Shown: positions 19,013 through 28,003 of the stretch, one piece after another
Numbering within the stretch: position 1 is the stretch's first letter
Layout: each line of letters opens with the position of its first letter
The notes under the pieces: model-generated
Seen by the model: only the letters and a program-made list of their open reading frames with translations
The model's database searches: none
What the model was told of the DNA's origin: nothing
Origin: Promethearchaeota archaeon
GTDB taxonomy: Archaea > Asgardarchaeota > Lokiarchaeia > Sigynarchaeales > SOKP01
Assembly (NCBI GenBank): GCA_014730295.1
Contig: WJIN01000345.1
Location: forward strand, 14,680-78,679
Length of the DNA stretch: 64,000 nucleotides
Reading direction: 5' to 3'
Program-made: the position numbers and the translations under genes

Positions 19013-20101
19013 ATGAAGGAATATTCAAATATCATGAATTTTGTAGAATATAGTAAGCAATATAAGCCAAAAATAAACCAAGTCATAGGGTCAATATACA
19101 AGAAAAAAATTGAGTCTGTCGAAAATAAATTTCTTAAAGAATACTACACAGAACTCCAGAGCTACTTTTTAGCGGGGGGTAAGCGAATTCGTCCACTTTT
19201 ATGTGTTGCAACCTATAAGGCATTTTCAGATACTAAGGATGATAATATCTTAACACCTTGCGTTGGTACAGAATTCCTACATAATGCATCATTAATACAT
19301 GATGACATTATTGATAATGACGAAATTAGAAGGGGAGAACCTTCCTTTCATTATAGATATCGCCAATATCACCAAAATTATAACTTAAAAAGGATGAAAG
19401 CTGAAGATTTCGGAACATCCATCGGTATTATTGGCGGTGATTCGGCATTTTTCCTCGGGTTAGAAGCATACATTGATAACAAATTTAATAGCAATTATAA
19501 TATTGAGGCCGTGGATTTATATAAACAAGCATTTATAGAGATTGCGAACGGAGTATTAATTGAAACTGATATTGTAAATAAGACTGATTTAACCATGGAT
19601 GATTACATTCAGATGATTTCACTGAAAACAGGTGCTTTGATTGAAAAATCAATCCTAATAGGTGCGGTCTATGCTCACGTAGAGGAAAAGTATCTGAAGT
19701 TTCTGAGTACATACGGGATGAATTTAGGGATTATTTTTCAAATAATCGATGATATCCTTGGAACCTTCGGTAATGAGAAAAAAACTGGCAAGCCAACCGA
19801 TTCTGATATCAAAGAGGGAAAAAAAACATGCTTACTGATCGAAGCCTTAAACACATTACCTGATGAAAGTAGAAATAAATTAATATCAATCATAGAGAAA
19901 CAAGACATTACTGATGAGGAAGTCGAAAAGGTAAAAGAACTCTTCAAAGAATCTAAAGTAGATGTATCCTGTAGAGATTTGGCGAAATCTTATTACAAAG
20001 AAGCCGTCGAAGCCTTGGATCGATTAAAAGGTGTGATCCATGAAGAAGAATTCGAATTTTTCGAAACCCTTCTAAATTTTGTGGCTGAGAGGGAATATTA
20101 G
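19013..20101 (+). CDS. Polyprenyl diphosphate synthase (trans-isoprenyl; GGPP/FPP synthase type)
   Basis: This 362-residue protein has 'LAGGKRIRPLL' (pyrophosphate-binding lysine and arginine), the first aspartate-rich motif 'HDDIIDND', and the second region 'QIIDDILGTFG' followed by 'GKPTDSDIKEGKKT'. The DDxxG form of the second motif occurs in archaeal geranylgeranyl diphosphate synthases. It condenses IPP with allylic diphosphates to make the C20 or longer chains of archaeal lipids. It lies upstream of the mevalonate-route operons in this window, consistent with a common pathway. Chain length cannot be fixed by eye from the residues before the first motif. Confidence 0.92.
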   Translation: MKEYSNIMNFVEYSKQYKPKINQVIGSIYKKKIESVENKFLKEYYTELQSYFLAGGKRIRPLLCVATYKAFSDTKDDNILTPCVGTEFLHNASLIHDDIIDNDEIRRGEPSFHYRYRQYHQNYNLKRMKAEDFGTSIGIIGGDSAFFLGLEAYIDNKFNSNYNIEAVDLYKQAFIEIANGVLIETDIVNKTDLTMDDYIQMISLKTGALIEKSILIGAVYAHVEEKYLKFLSTYGMNLGIIFQIIDDILGTFGNEKKTGKPTDSDIKEGKKTCLLIEALNTLPDESRNKLISIIEKQDITDEEVEKVKELFKESKVDVSCRDLAKSYYKEAVEALDRLKGVIHEEEFEFFETLLNFVAEREY

Positions 20102-20117
20102 ACATCAATATCTTACT

Positions 20118-20849
20118 TCAGCTTTCAAAGAATTGGGGTTTGGCAATCCTCATTGGAAGGTTTTTTGAGTCATATTCGTAGTCTTCCGGTAAAAATGATA
20201 AGTCTTTTCTCCCAAGTGAAGCAGAGAGCCCTAAGACCCATGCATCAAGTATATCATCAACAGCAACATATTTTCTTCTATATTTTTTTAGCCCTCTTTC
20301 TAATGGATTCTTTTCCCAGTTCAAATAAGATGTTAATAAGTCAAATCTATGTTTAATTCCTTTTTCGGTTTTTTTATAATAATCTAATGGAGTATCCTTA
20401 TTAAGAGCGGTGAAGCACACTTCTGGATGACACTCAATAAAACACTTCTGCATTTTCTCGTTTTTCCGGAGGAATTCATCCACTTCAATTATTTCAGGAA
20501 TAATGTTCCAAGTTTGTTTTGATATCCCTTTTCCGCATCTTTCCTTACTTGTTTTATTTGCTTTTTGATAATTCTTTATTTTTAATATTTCTCGACAGGG
20601 TGTTGGAAAAATCGAAGAAGAGCGTTTTCGAGTTAAATATTTTCGCGCCTCCCTATCGCATAATCTTGGCTTACCACTCTCATCTCTTAATCCGATTGGA
20701 ATATCAATTAAAACTAAAGTAGGGTGGGAATATGAAGACCATAACTCTTGGATAGATTGAAATAATTCTAATCTCCAATTCTTATCGGAATCTATAACAA
20801 AGCAAATCCATCCTGCCGAACATGAATCGCATCCAATAAATTGGTCCAT
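20118..20849 (-). CDS. DUF429 family protein (RNase H-like fold, predicted nuclease)
   Basis: This 243-residue protein matches the DUF429 layout. It starts 'FIGCDSCSAGWICFVID' (a strand with acidic residue and glycine, as in RNase H-like folds), then has 'LVLIDIPIGLRDESGKPRLCDREARK', 'SSIFPTPCRE', 'IECHPEVCFTALN' and a C-terminal 'YVAVDDILDAWVLGLSASL'. The conserved acidic residues in the first, second and last of these would bind metal. Function is not established for the family. It overlaps nothing and is convergent to the prenyl synthase gene with a 16-base gap. Confidence 0.85.
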   Translation of the reverse strand: MDQFIGCDSCSAGWICFVIDSDKNWRLELFQSIQELWSSYSHPTLVLIDIPIGLRDESGKPRLCDREARKYLTRKRSSSIFPTPCREILKIKNYQKANKTSKERCGKGISKQTWNIIPEIIEVDEFLRKNEKMQKCFIECHPEVCFTALNKDTPLDYYKKTEKGIKHRFDLLTSYLNWEKNPLERGLKKYRRKYVAVDDILDAWVLGLSASLGRKDLSFLPEDYEYDSKNLPMRIAKPQFFES

Positions 20850-20873
20850 AATAAAATACTTGAATCATCTATA

Positions 20874-22331
20874 TTAATTTCGTTGAGAATGCACTGGGGC
20901 GGGAATCCTTCCTTGTCTATTTATGAACATCTCACATGAGCTTCGTTTAACTGGCATAACAATTGAATTTCCTAATAAACCACCAAAAGCGACTTCATCG
21001 CCTATATCCTTGCCAATAACTGGTATCAATCTTATTCCCACAGTTTTTTGGTTCATCATCCCTATCGCTGCTTCATCTGCGATAATTCCAGCAATGGTAG
21101 TTGGAGGTGTGGATCCCGGAATACAGATCATATCTAATCCTGTGGAACAAACAGAGGTCATTGCTTCAAGTTTCTCGATTGTTAGTATATTTTTACGAGC
21201 TGCTTCTGTCATGAATTTATCTTCGCTCACAGGAATAAAGGCACCGGATAAACCCCCAACATATGAAGAGGCCATTAAGCCACCTTTTTTAACTGCATCA
21301 GTAAGAAGTGCTAAGGCAGCTGTAGAACCCGGACCCCCCGTAGTTTCTAAACCCATATCCTCTAAAATACCAGCAACGCTGTCAAAAGGTCTTGTTGTAG
21401 GAGCTAACGAAAGATCAACTATACCAAATGGGATATTTAATCGTTTAGATGCTTCTTGGGCGACAAGTTGACCTATACGAGTAATTTTAAAGGCAGTTTT
21501 TTTAATTGATTCTGCTAAAGTTTCGAAATCTGAGTTTCTTTGATGTGTTACAATATTTCTTATAACCCCAGGACCGGAAATCCCAACGTTTATACAACAT
21601 TCAGATTCTCCTACACCGTGAAACCCACCGGCCATAAAAGGATTATCTTCTACAGCATTAGCAAATACGACAAGTTTAGCGCATCCTATAGAATTATGTT
21701 TTCTTGTATTCATCGCAATTTGATGGATTATTTCTCCCATCATCTTCACAGCATTCATATTCATTCCGGACCGCGTTGAGGCGACATTTATTGAACTACA
21801 TACTCTTTCCGTAGATGAAAGAACATCTGGAAGACTCTGAATTAAACATAAATCAGCACGGGTAAAGCCTTTATGAACTAGAGCGGAAAAGCCTCCTAGA
21901 AAATCGACCTCAACCTTTTTTGCCGCCTGGTCAAGGGTATCCGCTATATTTATACAAGATTCGATTGCCTCAGTAGAGATTTTCGGATTTGCAACCTTAT
22001 ATTTATGATATAAGGGATCGTTGAATGCTTGGATATCCTCTAAAGGCAACTCTTGAATTGTTCTTAAACAACCCAAGAGTAATGAAATAGGAGTTACTGT
22101 TAATCTGCGATTAATTATTGGAATCCCATAATCTTCCTCAATAGAAGTAGCGACTTCTGAAAGATTATTAGCCATGGAAAGAATTTTACGTTCAATTCTT
22201 TCCAACATATTGTCCAGGTTTGGATCGACACAGTCTAATAAATTTATACCCATTGTAATTGTCCTAACATCTAGACCTTGCTCTTGAATCATTCTTTTGG
22301 TTTCTAATACTTCTTCTGGAGTAAATGACAT
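20874..22331 (-). CDS. DUF711 (UPF0210) family protein
   Basis: This 485-residue protein belongs to the DUF711/UPF0210 family (COG2848), recognisable from 'CVDPNLDNMLERIERKI', 'INNRR'-like 'IINRRLTVTPIS', 'RSGMNMNAVKMMGEII', 'FHGVGESECCINVGISGPGV' and the C-terminal 'GDEVAFGGLLGNSIVMPV'. The family adopts a glycyl-radical-enzyme-like barrel in known structures, but no reaction is established. The ACT-domain gene directly upstream (35-base gap, same strand) is its standard partner in bacteria and archaea, so the ACT protein probably binds a small effector for it. Confidence 0.92.
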   Translation of the reverse strand: MSFTPEEVLETKRMIQEQGLDVRTITMGINLLDCVDPNLDNMLERIERKILSMANNLSEVATSIEEDYGIPIINRRLTVTPISLLLGCLRTIQELPLEDIQAFNDPLYHKYKVANPKISTEAIESCINIADTLDQAAKKVEVDFLGGFSALVHKGFTRADLCLIQSLPDVLSSTERVCSSINVASTRSGMNMNAVKMMGEIIHQIAMNTRKHNSIGCAKLVVFANAVEDNPFMAGGFHGVGESECCINVGISGPGVIRNIVTHQRNSDFETLAESIKKTAFKITRIGQLVAQEASKRLNIPFGIVDLSLAPTTRPFDSVAGILEDMGLETTGGPGSTAALALLTDAVKKGGLMASSYVGGLSGAFIPVSEDKFMTEAARKNILTIEKLEAMTSVCSTGLDMICIPGSTPPTTIAGIIADEAAIGMMNQKTVGIRLIPVIGKDIGDEVAFGGLLGNSIVMPVKRSSCEMFINRQGRIPAPVHSQRN

Positions 22332-22366
22332 TTTCTTCCCTTTTTGATGATTACTTAATTTAGTAG

Positions 22367-22636
22367 TTATATTCTATGCATAGCTCGAAATATATCTTCA
22401 TGCTGAATTGATATAAACACGCCAATCTCTTCGCCGGCTTTTTTTAAATCCTCATTTACTTGTTTTATCGTCGAATCAGTCCGCTCAAAATCAACGACCA
22501 TTATCATCGTAAAAAACTCTTGGGCATATGATTGGGAGATATCGGTGATATTGACCTTGTGATCTGCTAAAATCTGAGAAACCGTTGCCACTATACCAGG
22601 TTTATCCATCCCAATAACAGAGACTATAGCTTTCAT
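22367..22636 (-). CDS. ACT domain protein (UPF0237)
   Basis: This 89-residue single ACT domain runs 'MKAIVSVIGMDKPGIVATVS' through 'LADHKVNITDISQSYAQEFF', the typical ligand-binding beta-alpha-beta fold with the glycine that contacts amino acids. AGGT lies a few bases before the ATG. It is cotranscribed with the DUF711 gene downstream, a pairing conserved across prokaryotes. It probably senses an amino acid or related metabolite and regulates its partner. Confidence 0.93.
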   Translation of the reverse strand: MKAIVSVIGMDKPGIVATVSQILADHKVNITDISQSYAQEFFTMIMVVDFERTDSTIKQVNEDLKKAGEEIGVFISIQHEDIFRAMHRI

Positions 22637-22800
22637 TATTATACCTTTATTTTGAATAATATATTTACTATTAATCTTTGCCGATTATATCAGTCTTTTG
22701 GTACAAAATTTTACTTTTTAAGTTTATGATTGTAATTATAAAAAGAACTGAAAGGGAGAGTTAAAAAAAATAAAAAAAAGTATGTCTCCTAAATCGGTTA

Positions 22801-23157
22801 CTATTGTGGTGAAATAATGAATGGATTTGGAGTCATAAACAAAATTATATTTGTTATGAAGAGAAATATAGAGAATAAAATTAAACTGTAGACTATATTG
22901 TTTCCTTTTCCATTTTCTGTTTTAGAGTATTTTCCTTTCCACACCAAAACAATATTCACTAGAATCAATAAGAGACCTAAAATGAATATTCCCAAATTAG
23001 TATAAACCAATGGGTCCATCTTTTCAATCATAAAATCTCTGTTAATAGCTCTTGTTAAAATACTTGTAAGAGACATCATAAAGGAAAACCCTAAAAAGAA
23101 TAATCCGAGTGCGGCATCCAATCTGTGGGGTTGTATTTTTAAGTTTTTTATATTCAT
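22801..23157 (-). CDS. Small membrane protein, three predicted TM segments
   Basis: This 118-residue protein has hydrophobic segments near residues 14-33, 50-70 and 85-108. A short basic N-terminus precedes the first. The ribosome binding site is strong (AAGGTGAT about five bases from the ATG). The upstream gene at 23177 also encodes a membrane protein of similar topology and ends 19 bases away, so the two are probably one operon and may form a complex. No family was recognised. Confidence 0.75.
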   Translation of the reverse strand: MNIKNLKIQPHRLDAALGLFFLGFSFMMSLTSILTRAINRDFMIEKMDPLVYTNLGIFILGLLLILVNIVLVWKGKYSKTENGKGNNIVYSLILFSIFLFITNIILFMTPNPFIISPQ

Positions 23158-23176
23158 AAATTATCACCTTAATATA

Positions 23177-23623
23177 TTAGTCAACAACATTTAGATTTGC
23201 TAAATAGTCATTACCTATAATAATACTAGTTATCATTACCATAACAGCAAGTAAAACACTGACAAAAATGAATATTTGAACATTCATACTGCTATTGGTT
23301 CTATCGGCTGCTTTTCGAAATGAGACCATATTAAAAATTAGTAGAATCAATGCTATTAGAAATATCATAATCCCAAGTATTTGTAGTGTAATTACTTTAT
23401 CGCTAAGATATCTTAGGTAAGTAGAACTATCACCAAAAGTGGTCAAAATTAGAGAACCAGAAAGTGCTCCTATCGCTCCGCCTAATAACCAGATGAGAAC
23501 TATCACATCTGGATTTTTTGTATTTATAACATTTAATTTCATAATCAATCTTTTTTGAGATATTATTTTGTATATATGATTAGATAGTTTTGTCATACTT
23601 CTATTTAAAGCTATACTTTTCAT
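23177..23623 (-). CDS. Small membrane protein, three predicted TM segments
   Basis: About 148 residues with a basic N-terminal ~35 residues, then segments near 'VIVLIWLLGGAIGALSGSLI', 'LQILGIMIFLIALILLIFNM' and 'IFIFVSVLLAVMVMITSIII'. The frame extends to a TTG at 23638, but the ATG at 23623 preceded by AGGAT is preferred. A further ATG before 'KLNVINTKN' would remove the basic leader. The organisation resembles its neighbour at 22801, which may be a diverged relative. Function is unknown. Confidence 0.68.
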   Translation of the reverse strand: MKSIALNRSMTKLSNHIYKIISQKRLIMKLNVINTKNPDVIVLIWLLGGAIGALSGSLILTTFGDSSTYLRYLSDKVITLQILGIMIFLIALILLIFNMVSFRKAADRTNSSMNVQIFIFVSVLLAVMVMITSIIIGNDYLANLNVVD

Positions 23624-23796
23624 TTCTATCCTACTCAAATAGGTAGATAATAATGGACTTAAATGTCCAATTTAACAAAAAAGGTTAAAATGATAATAGA
23701 ATATAATTAAGGATAGATTGATCAATTACAATAAAATTTACGAATTTATAGCGTATTCAATATCATTTTTTCTTATATCTATAGGATTGAATAATG

Positions 23797-25062
23797 TCAG
23801 CTCCGATTACCTTTTTTTCTTAACGATTCGATTTCTTCAAGAAGGGTTTCGATTTTAAGAAAGACTTTTCCCTCGTTATATTTTCTTCCATCTGCATGAT
23901 CTACATTTATCATTATACATGGAACATCTGGATGGGTTTCTCGGATTTTTTTCATAAGATCTAATTGCATAACCGAATATGGTTTACAACTAAAATTACT
24001 CGTAAATACCACTCCATCGATATCAAACCGTTCTATCATCTCTGTCATAGCATTATATCGTAATTGAAGTCCATAAGGACAGACTGTTGAGTTTTGAATT
24101 CGTGCTAATGATCTTAAGGGTTGGTCGGGGTCTAATGGATACCGTTTAACCTCGCCTTCTACAGTTCCCATGCAAGAAGTATAAGTTGCGTAAATAATAT
24201 TTGCATCGATCCCTGCAAGTTTAGAGGACATAGGTCTAAGTTGATGCCACGGAGCAATATTATCCCATAATAAACGATACTTCTCACTCCTGACCGGATA
24301 TTCTCCTTCCTCCATTAATGCTTTTGTTTCATCAGCAAGCATTTTAAAATGTTCTACAATCAAAGGAGTACCTCGATGAGAACTTAAGTATGGAGCCATA
24401 TGGACAAATGAATCAAACGCAGAAATTCCTGAAGGGTGATGAGCCGCATAACCCAGAAATCTTTTCCAATGTTTCATCGCTTCATTGGAGTATGAAATTG
24501 CTTTCTTCACTTTTTCATTATTGAAATCTTGACCGGTCAATTCCTCAATTAAAGTGATTAAATCCTTATATTGTTGAACAATATATTCCAAATCTTTTTC
24601 CTTTTGCTTTTTATAACAGAAAGGCACATCGAGAATAAAATGAGGAACATCATATTTTCGATGGTATACATCAAACCATTTTACTAATAATGAGCAGTTA
24701 TTAGTATTTGAAATAAGTAGATCTGGTTTTGGTAATCCCCCAATAGGAGAATTGTTTCCATTACCGAACATAGAACCCATATCTATCCGTGCATAGGAAC
24801 ATAAATCCATTGAAAATCCTTTACTTTCGGCGGTTTCTGCGAGGGTGGGACCTAATTTTTTAGCCGCACACATCGCGGAATGATTTTCGGGGACAGCAAT
24901 GATGAGATCATCAAAACCTTTTAATAATTCAACAGGAACTACAATCGCGATCCAAATTACAAACTTACCTTTTTTTGCTTGGATTTTATTGTACGTGTAA
25001 TACATCCCCATCATCTTTGTGAGGTTTTTCGCAGATTTTTCTAATCTTCTTGATTTTGACAT
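23797..25062 (-). CDS. 2-hydroxyacyl-CoA dehydratase / benzoyl-CoA reductase-type subunit
   Basis: This 421-residue protein belongs to the HgdB/BcrB/BcrC superfamily of [4Fe-4S] proteins. It is recognisable from 'ENHSAMCAAKKLGP', 'LCSYARIDMGSMFG', 'DVPFCYKKQKE', 'YATYTSCMGT' and 'DGVVFTSNFSCKPYSVMQ'. Several of these cysteines are the expected cluster ligands. Such subunits pair to catalyse radical dehydration of 2-hydroxyacyl-CoA or reduction of aromatic-CoA. A GGAGATG ribosome binding site precedes the ATG. The second subunit gene ends 19 bases upstream, so this is a two-gene operon. The ATP-dependent activator (HgdC-like) is not in the window. The substrate is unknown. Confidence 0.87.
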   Translation of the reverse strand: MSKSRRLEKSAKNLTKMMGMYYTYNKIQAKKGKFVIWIAIVVPVELLKGFDDLIIAVPENHSAMCAAKKLGPTLAETAESKGFSMDLCSYARIDMGSMFGNGNNSPIGGLPKPDLLISNTNNCSLLVKWFDVYHRKYDVPHFILDVPFCYKKQKEKDLEYIVQQYKDLITLIEELTGQDFNNEKVKKAISYSNEAMKHWKRFLGYAAHHPSGISAFDSFVHMAPYLSSHRGTPLIVEHFKMLADETKALMEEGEYPVRSEKYRLLWDNIAPWHQLRPMSSKLAGIDANIIYATYTSCMGTVEGEVKRYPLDPDQPLRSLARIQNSTVCPYGLQLRYNAMTEMIERFDIDGVVFTSNFSCKPYSVMQLDLMKKIRETHPDVPCIMINVDHADGRKYNEGKVFLKIETLLEEIESLRKKGNRS

Positions 25063-25081
25063 TTTTTCATCTCCAGTTGGA

Positions 25082-26224
25082 TTAAATATTTGAAATTAAT
25101 TCATAAAAGGCTTCGATTCTGGTTTTATAGGCCTCTATATTATAGGTTTCTTCTGCTGAAAATTCTAATTCCAATGTTTTTTTTCCATTTTCATCTAAAG
25201 TGTTTGAGAGTGTTGGAAATTCGAAATATTCATATTCGCAAAACTTTTCTCCAATAAAAATCACCCCATCTGCGTCGGTAATATCAATCAATTCGAGTAT
25301 TTTTGGTATTCGTCTATCTGAGGTATAAAGTAAAGTCGGACAAGGAAAATGATTTTGATAAAACTCAACATAATACTCTCCTACATTCTGATATGAATTT
25401 TCGGGAGGCGTATAATAAATACTTCGCCTAAGCGAAGCAATATCATTACCAACTATGTGAAATCCAGACTTTTCTATAAGATCTATAATTTTTAACGGAG
25501 GAGGAAATATTCCTGATAATATTACCTTGTTTCCATTTGGTTTTTTCTTTAGGGCTGATTTTTCGGTAATTCTTTTGATGGTTGAATCAAATAGCTCTAC
25601 TTTCTCTTCCAAAGTAAGATAATTTGAGTCATGCATTGCTTTCACATATTCTTTGTAAGAAAGACCATATTCTACAATTTTACGTTCTAATTTCTTAGAT
25701 AATTTCCGAAATTTTCTATATTCTCTTACACTTTGCTGAAAATTTTCGAAATTAAATTTAAGTGGAAATTTATATTCAAGATCTCGAATTAGGACTTTAA
25801 TTTCATCTATAAGATACTCATGCATATATGATTTTTCCATAGAATTCATCGGAAGATGGAAATGAAAATAGGGGACAATTCCATTCTTTTTGTTAAGGTT
25901 GTAGGTTAGTATTTCAGGTAAATTCCGCAAACTGTCGCAAGCATTATAAAATAAGATACCCTTCAAGATGTTCGCATAATCAGATAAGGTAAATTCTGTG
26001 AGATATCTGGCAATGGAGCATACATAATCTTGAACATGTTTGTCGCTTTGATGGGTATTGGTAAATTGGTGTTTAAACCCCCACATAATGAGAGGGGTGA
26101 AACCCATTGAATCCAATAGTTCCATGGGCGGATATAAAGGAAAACATCCTATTACTCGTTGCTTCTCGCCTAAATTCCTAAATACATTTCGTAGAGTATT
26201 CAATATAAAAACCCAAATTGCCAA
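25082..26224 (-). CDS. 2-hydroxyacyl-CoA dehydratase-type second subunit
   Basis: This 380-residue member of the same superfamily as its downstream neighbour shows 'VIGCFPLYPPMELLDSMGF', 'VCSIARYLTEF', 'GILFYNACDSLRN', and the C-terminal 'ADGVIFIGEKFCEYEYFEFP'. It is more diverged than the other subunit but keeps cysteines at corresponding places. The frame has only a TTG start, with no clear ribosome binding site, so the N-terminus is uncertain. It is probably translated together with the 23797 gene to make the heterodimer. Confidence 0.83.
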   Translation of the reverse strand: MAIWVFILNTLRNVFRNLGEKQRVIGCFPLYPPMELLDSMGFTPLIMWGFKHQFTNTHQSDKHVQDYVCSIARYLTEFTLSDYANILKGILFYNACDSLRNLPEILTYNLNKKNGIVPYFHFHLPMNSMEKSYMHEYLIDEIKVLIRDLEYKFPLKFNFENFQQSVREYRKFRKLSKKLERKIVEYGLSYKEYVKAMHDSNYLTLEEKVELFDSTIKRITEKSALKKKPNGNKVILSGIFPPPLKIIDLIEKSGFHIVGNDIASLRRSIYYTPPENSYQNVGEYYVEFYQNHFPCPTLLYTSDRRIPKILELIDITDADGVIFIGEKFCEYEYFEFPTLSNTLDENGKKTLELEFSAEETYNIEAYKTRIEAFYELISNI

Positions 26225-26376
26225 ATAATGTGATTGAAGGCTTAGTGGTAATTCTAGATATAGAATTTTTAATTATCGATACTATAATAATTTTATTTGA
26301 AGTAAACCCATATTTAAAACTAAAGAAAAAATGAAAAGGACCTAAAATAAGTAGTAAAGAAAAATTATTTACAGAT

Positions 26377-27180
26377 TTAAATTTCCTTGCCCGCTTTTAT
26401 TTCTTCTAATTCTTTTTCGTTGATAAAACCTTTTAGTTCCATAACTTCAGATATTTTATTCATAAGGGTCTGAATTTCTTGAGCTTCTTCAATAGTATCA
26501 TTTATTGTTTTAATATCCATTTTCAAATCCTCGATTTGTTCTTGTTTCAATGAGATCTTTTCTTCGTAGCTTCTTTTTATTCTTTCTCCTTCTTCTTTCA
26601 TATTTTCGATATCTTGATGGAGCTTTCTAATTTGTTCCTCTTTAGATTGCGATTCAGACTTGAGATTCTCTATGGTTGTTTGAAGATCAGCGATTTTTGA
26701 ATTGCGGTCCCCAATAAGTTTCTCTTTTTCAATTATAACATTCTGTTTTTCTTCTATAATATTATCTTTATCTTTTATAACAGCGTCTTTATCATTGATT
26801 ATGATATTTAGTTTTTCAATCTTCTCGGAAGATTTTTGTAGTTTATCTTCTAAATGCTCTATTGTGTTATCTTTTTGCTCTAAATTCTCTTCTAAACGGG
26901 AAATTTCATCATTTAATTGTTCTCGATTTTTTTCGAATTCTTTTATTTTTTGATTGGTATCTTTCAATTTGAGTGTGAGTTCTTCTAAATATTTTTCAGA
27001 ATTTATGAGCTTTTCTTTCGAATCCGCTAATTTTTCAGTTTTCTCTTCTAATTCAGTTTTCAATCTGCTTAATTGCTTTTCTAAATCTGAAGTCTTTGCT
27101 CTTAGATCTAATAAATATCTTCCAGATACCTTTTGGGATTTCTCAGGATTCTCTTCAGCTTTTATCCAATCTATACTCAT
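26377..27180 (-). CDS. Coiled-coil protein, paralogue of the 30797 gene
   Basis: This 267-residue protein is almost entirely coiled coil between two short conserved caps. The N-cap is 'SIDWIKAEENPEKSQKVSGR' followed by YLLDLRAK, and the C-cap is 'VMELKGFINEKELEEIKAGK'. The same caps occur in the 170-residue protein at 30797-31309, with a shorter coil. A GGATGATG precedes the ATG at suitable spacing. It is divergent from the ubiX operon (213-base shared upstream region). The caps suggest docking sites and the coil a spacer, but no function is known. Confidence 0.8.
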   Translation of the reverse strand: MSIDWIKAEENPEKSQKVSGRYLLDLRAKTSDLEKQLSRLKTELEEKTEKLADSKEKLINSEKYLEELTLKLKDTNQKIKEFEKNREQLNDEISRLEENLEQKDNTIEHLEDKLQKSSEKIEKLNIIINDKDAVIKDKDNIIEEKQNVIIEKEKLIGDRNSKIADLQTTIENLKSESQSKEEQIRKLHQDIENMKEEGERIKRSYEEKISLKQEQIEDLKMDIKTINDTIEEAQEIQTLMNKISEVMELKGFINEKELEEIKAGKEI

Positions 27181-27393
27181 TTTTCATCATCCTAAGTGTA
27201 TATATAATTATAGAAGCATCCTTTTTCTATTATAATATCTTATATTAAAATAATTAATACTTTTCTTTTCTGATAGTTAAAGCACTAATTCTTATTAACT
27301 TCAAGATTTTTTCCTAATAACACAAAATAAAATAAAAGAGCTTCAATTAGATCTATTAAATATAGGTCTCTTTATCAATGGAACCAATTAAAA

Positions 27394-27942
27394 ATGATAA
27401 TTGCTATAACTGGTGCATCTGGAGTTAGCATCGCCGTAAAGCTTCTCGAAACCTTGAAGAGCCACAAGATTGAAACGGATTTGATCATATCAGAAAATGC
27501 GAAAGATGTTATTGAACTAGAAACGGAATATCAAGTGGAGGAAATCAGAAGTCTTGCTACGAGGTATTTTTCTGAGAACGACTTATCCGCACCACCCTCG
27601 AGTGGATCCTATAAATTTAAATGGATGATTGTAATACCATGTTCTATGAAAACTCTATCCGCCATCGCTCATGGATTCGCTGATACTTTGATAACAAGGG
27701 CAGCTGATGTCACCTTAAAAGAAAAAAGGCAACTTATTTTAGTGGTAAGAGAAAGCCCATTTAATGCAATACATTTAGAAAATATGCTGAAGTTAGCCAA
27801 ATTAGGGGTTATAATCGCACCTCCCATCCCATCATATTATATTAAACCACATTCCGTTGAAGAGGTTAATGAACAGATAGTGGGTCGACTCTTAGATATA
27901 ATAGGAATACCTACCAACATTAAACGATGGGGGGATAATTAG
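27394..27942 (+). CDS. ubiX: Flavin prenyltransferase UbiX
   Basis: This 182-residue UbiX family protein starts 'MIIAITGASGVSIAVKLLE', followed by 'WMIVIPCSMKTLSAIAHGFADTLITRAADVTLKEKR' (split: PCSMKTLS, then TRAADVTLKE) and 'LVVRESPFNAIHLENMLKL'. UbiX attaches a dimethylallyl group to FMN, producing the prenylated flavin needed by UbiD decarboxylases. The UbiD-type gene follows 61 bases later, and the two AcnX subunits follow that, so it most likely supplies prenyl-FMN to the anhydromevalonate phosphate decarboxylase encoded next door. Confidence 0.95.
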   Translation: MIIAITGASGVSIAVKLLETLKSHKIETDLIISENAKDVIELETEYQVEEIRSLATRYFSENDLSAPPSSGSYKFKWMIVIPCSMKTLSAIAHGFADTLITRAADVTLKEKRQLILVVRESPFNAIHLENMLKLAKLGVIIAPPIPSYYIKPHSVEEVNEQIVGRLLDIIGIPTNIKRWGDN

Positions 27943-28003
27943 TCAAATCTTTTAGATTAATAATATATTTTTAATATAACTCAAATTTTAAAGGTAGATT
28001 CAA

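Noticed and set aside
20923..21779. Long open frames opposite the DUF711 gene
   Set aside because: Antisense to a gene with clear family motifs; amino-acid composition is that of a mirror frame.
26702..27235. Ser/Phe-rich open frames opposite the coiled-coil gene
   Set aside because: Typical antisense shadows of Glu/Lys-rich coiled-coil codons; no start signals.
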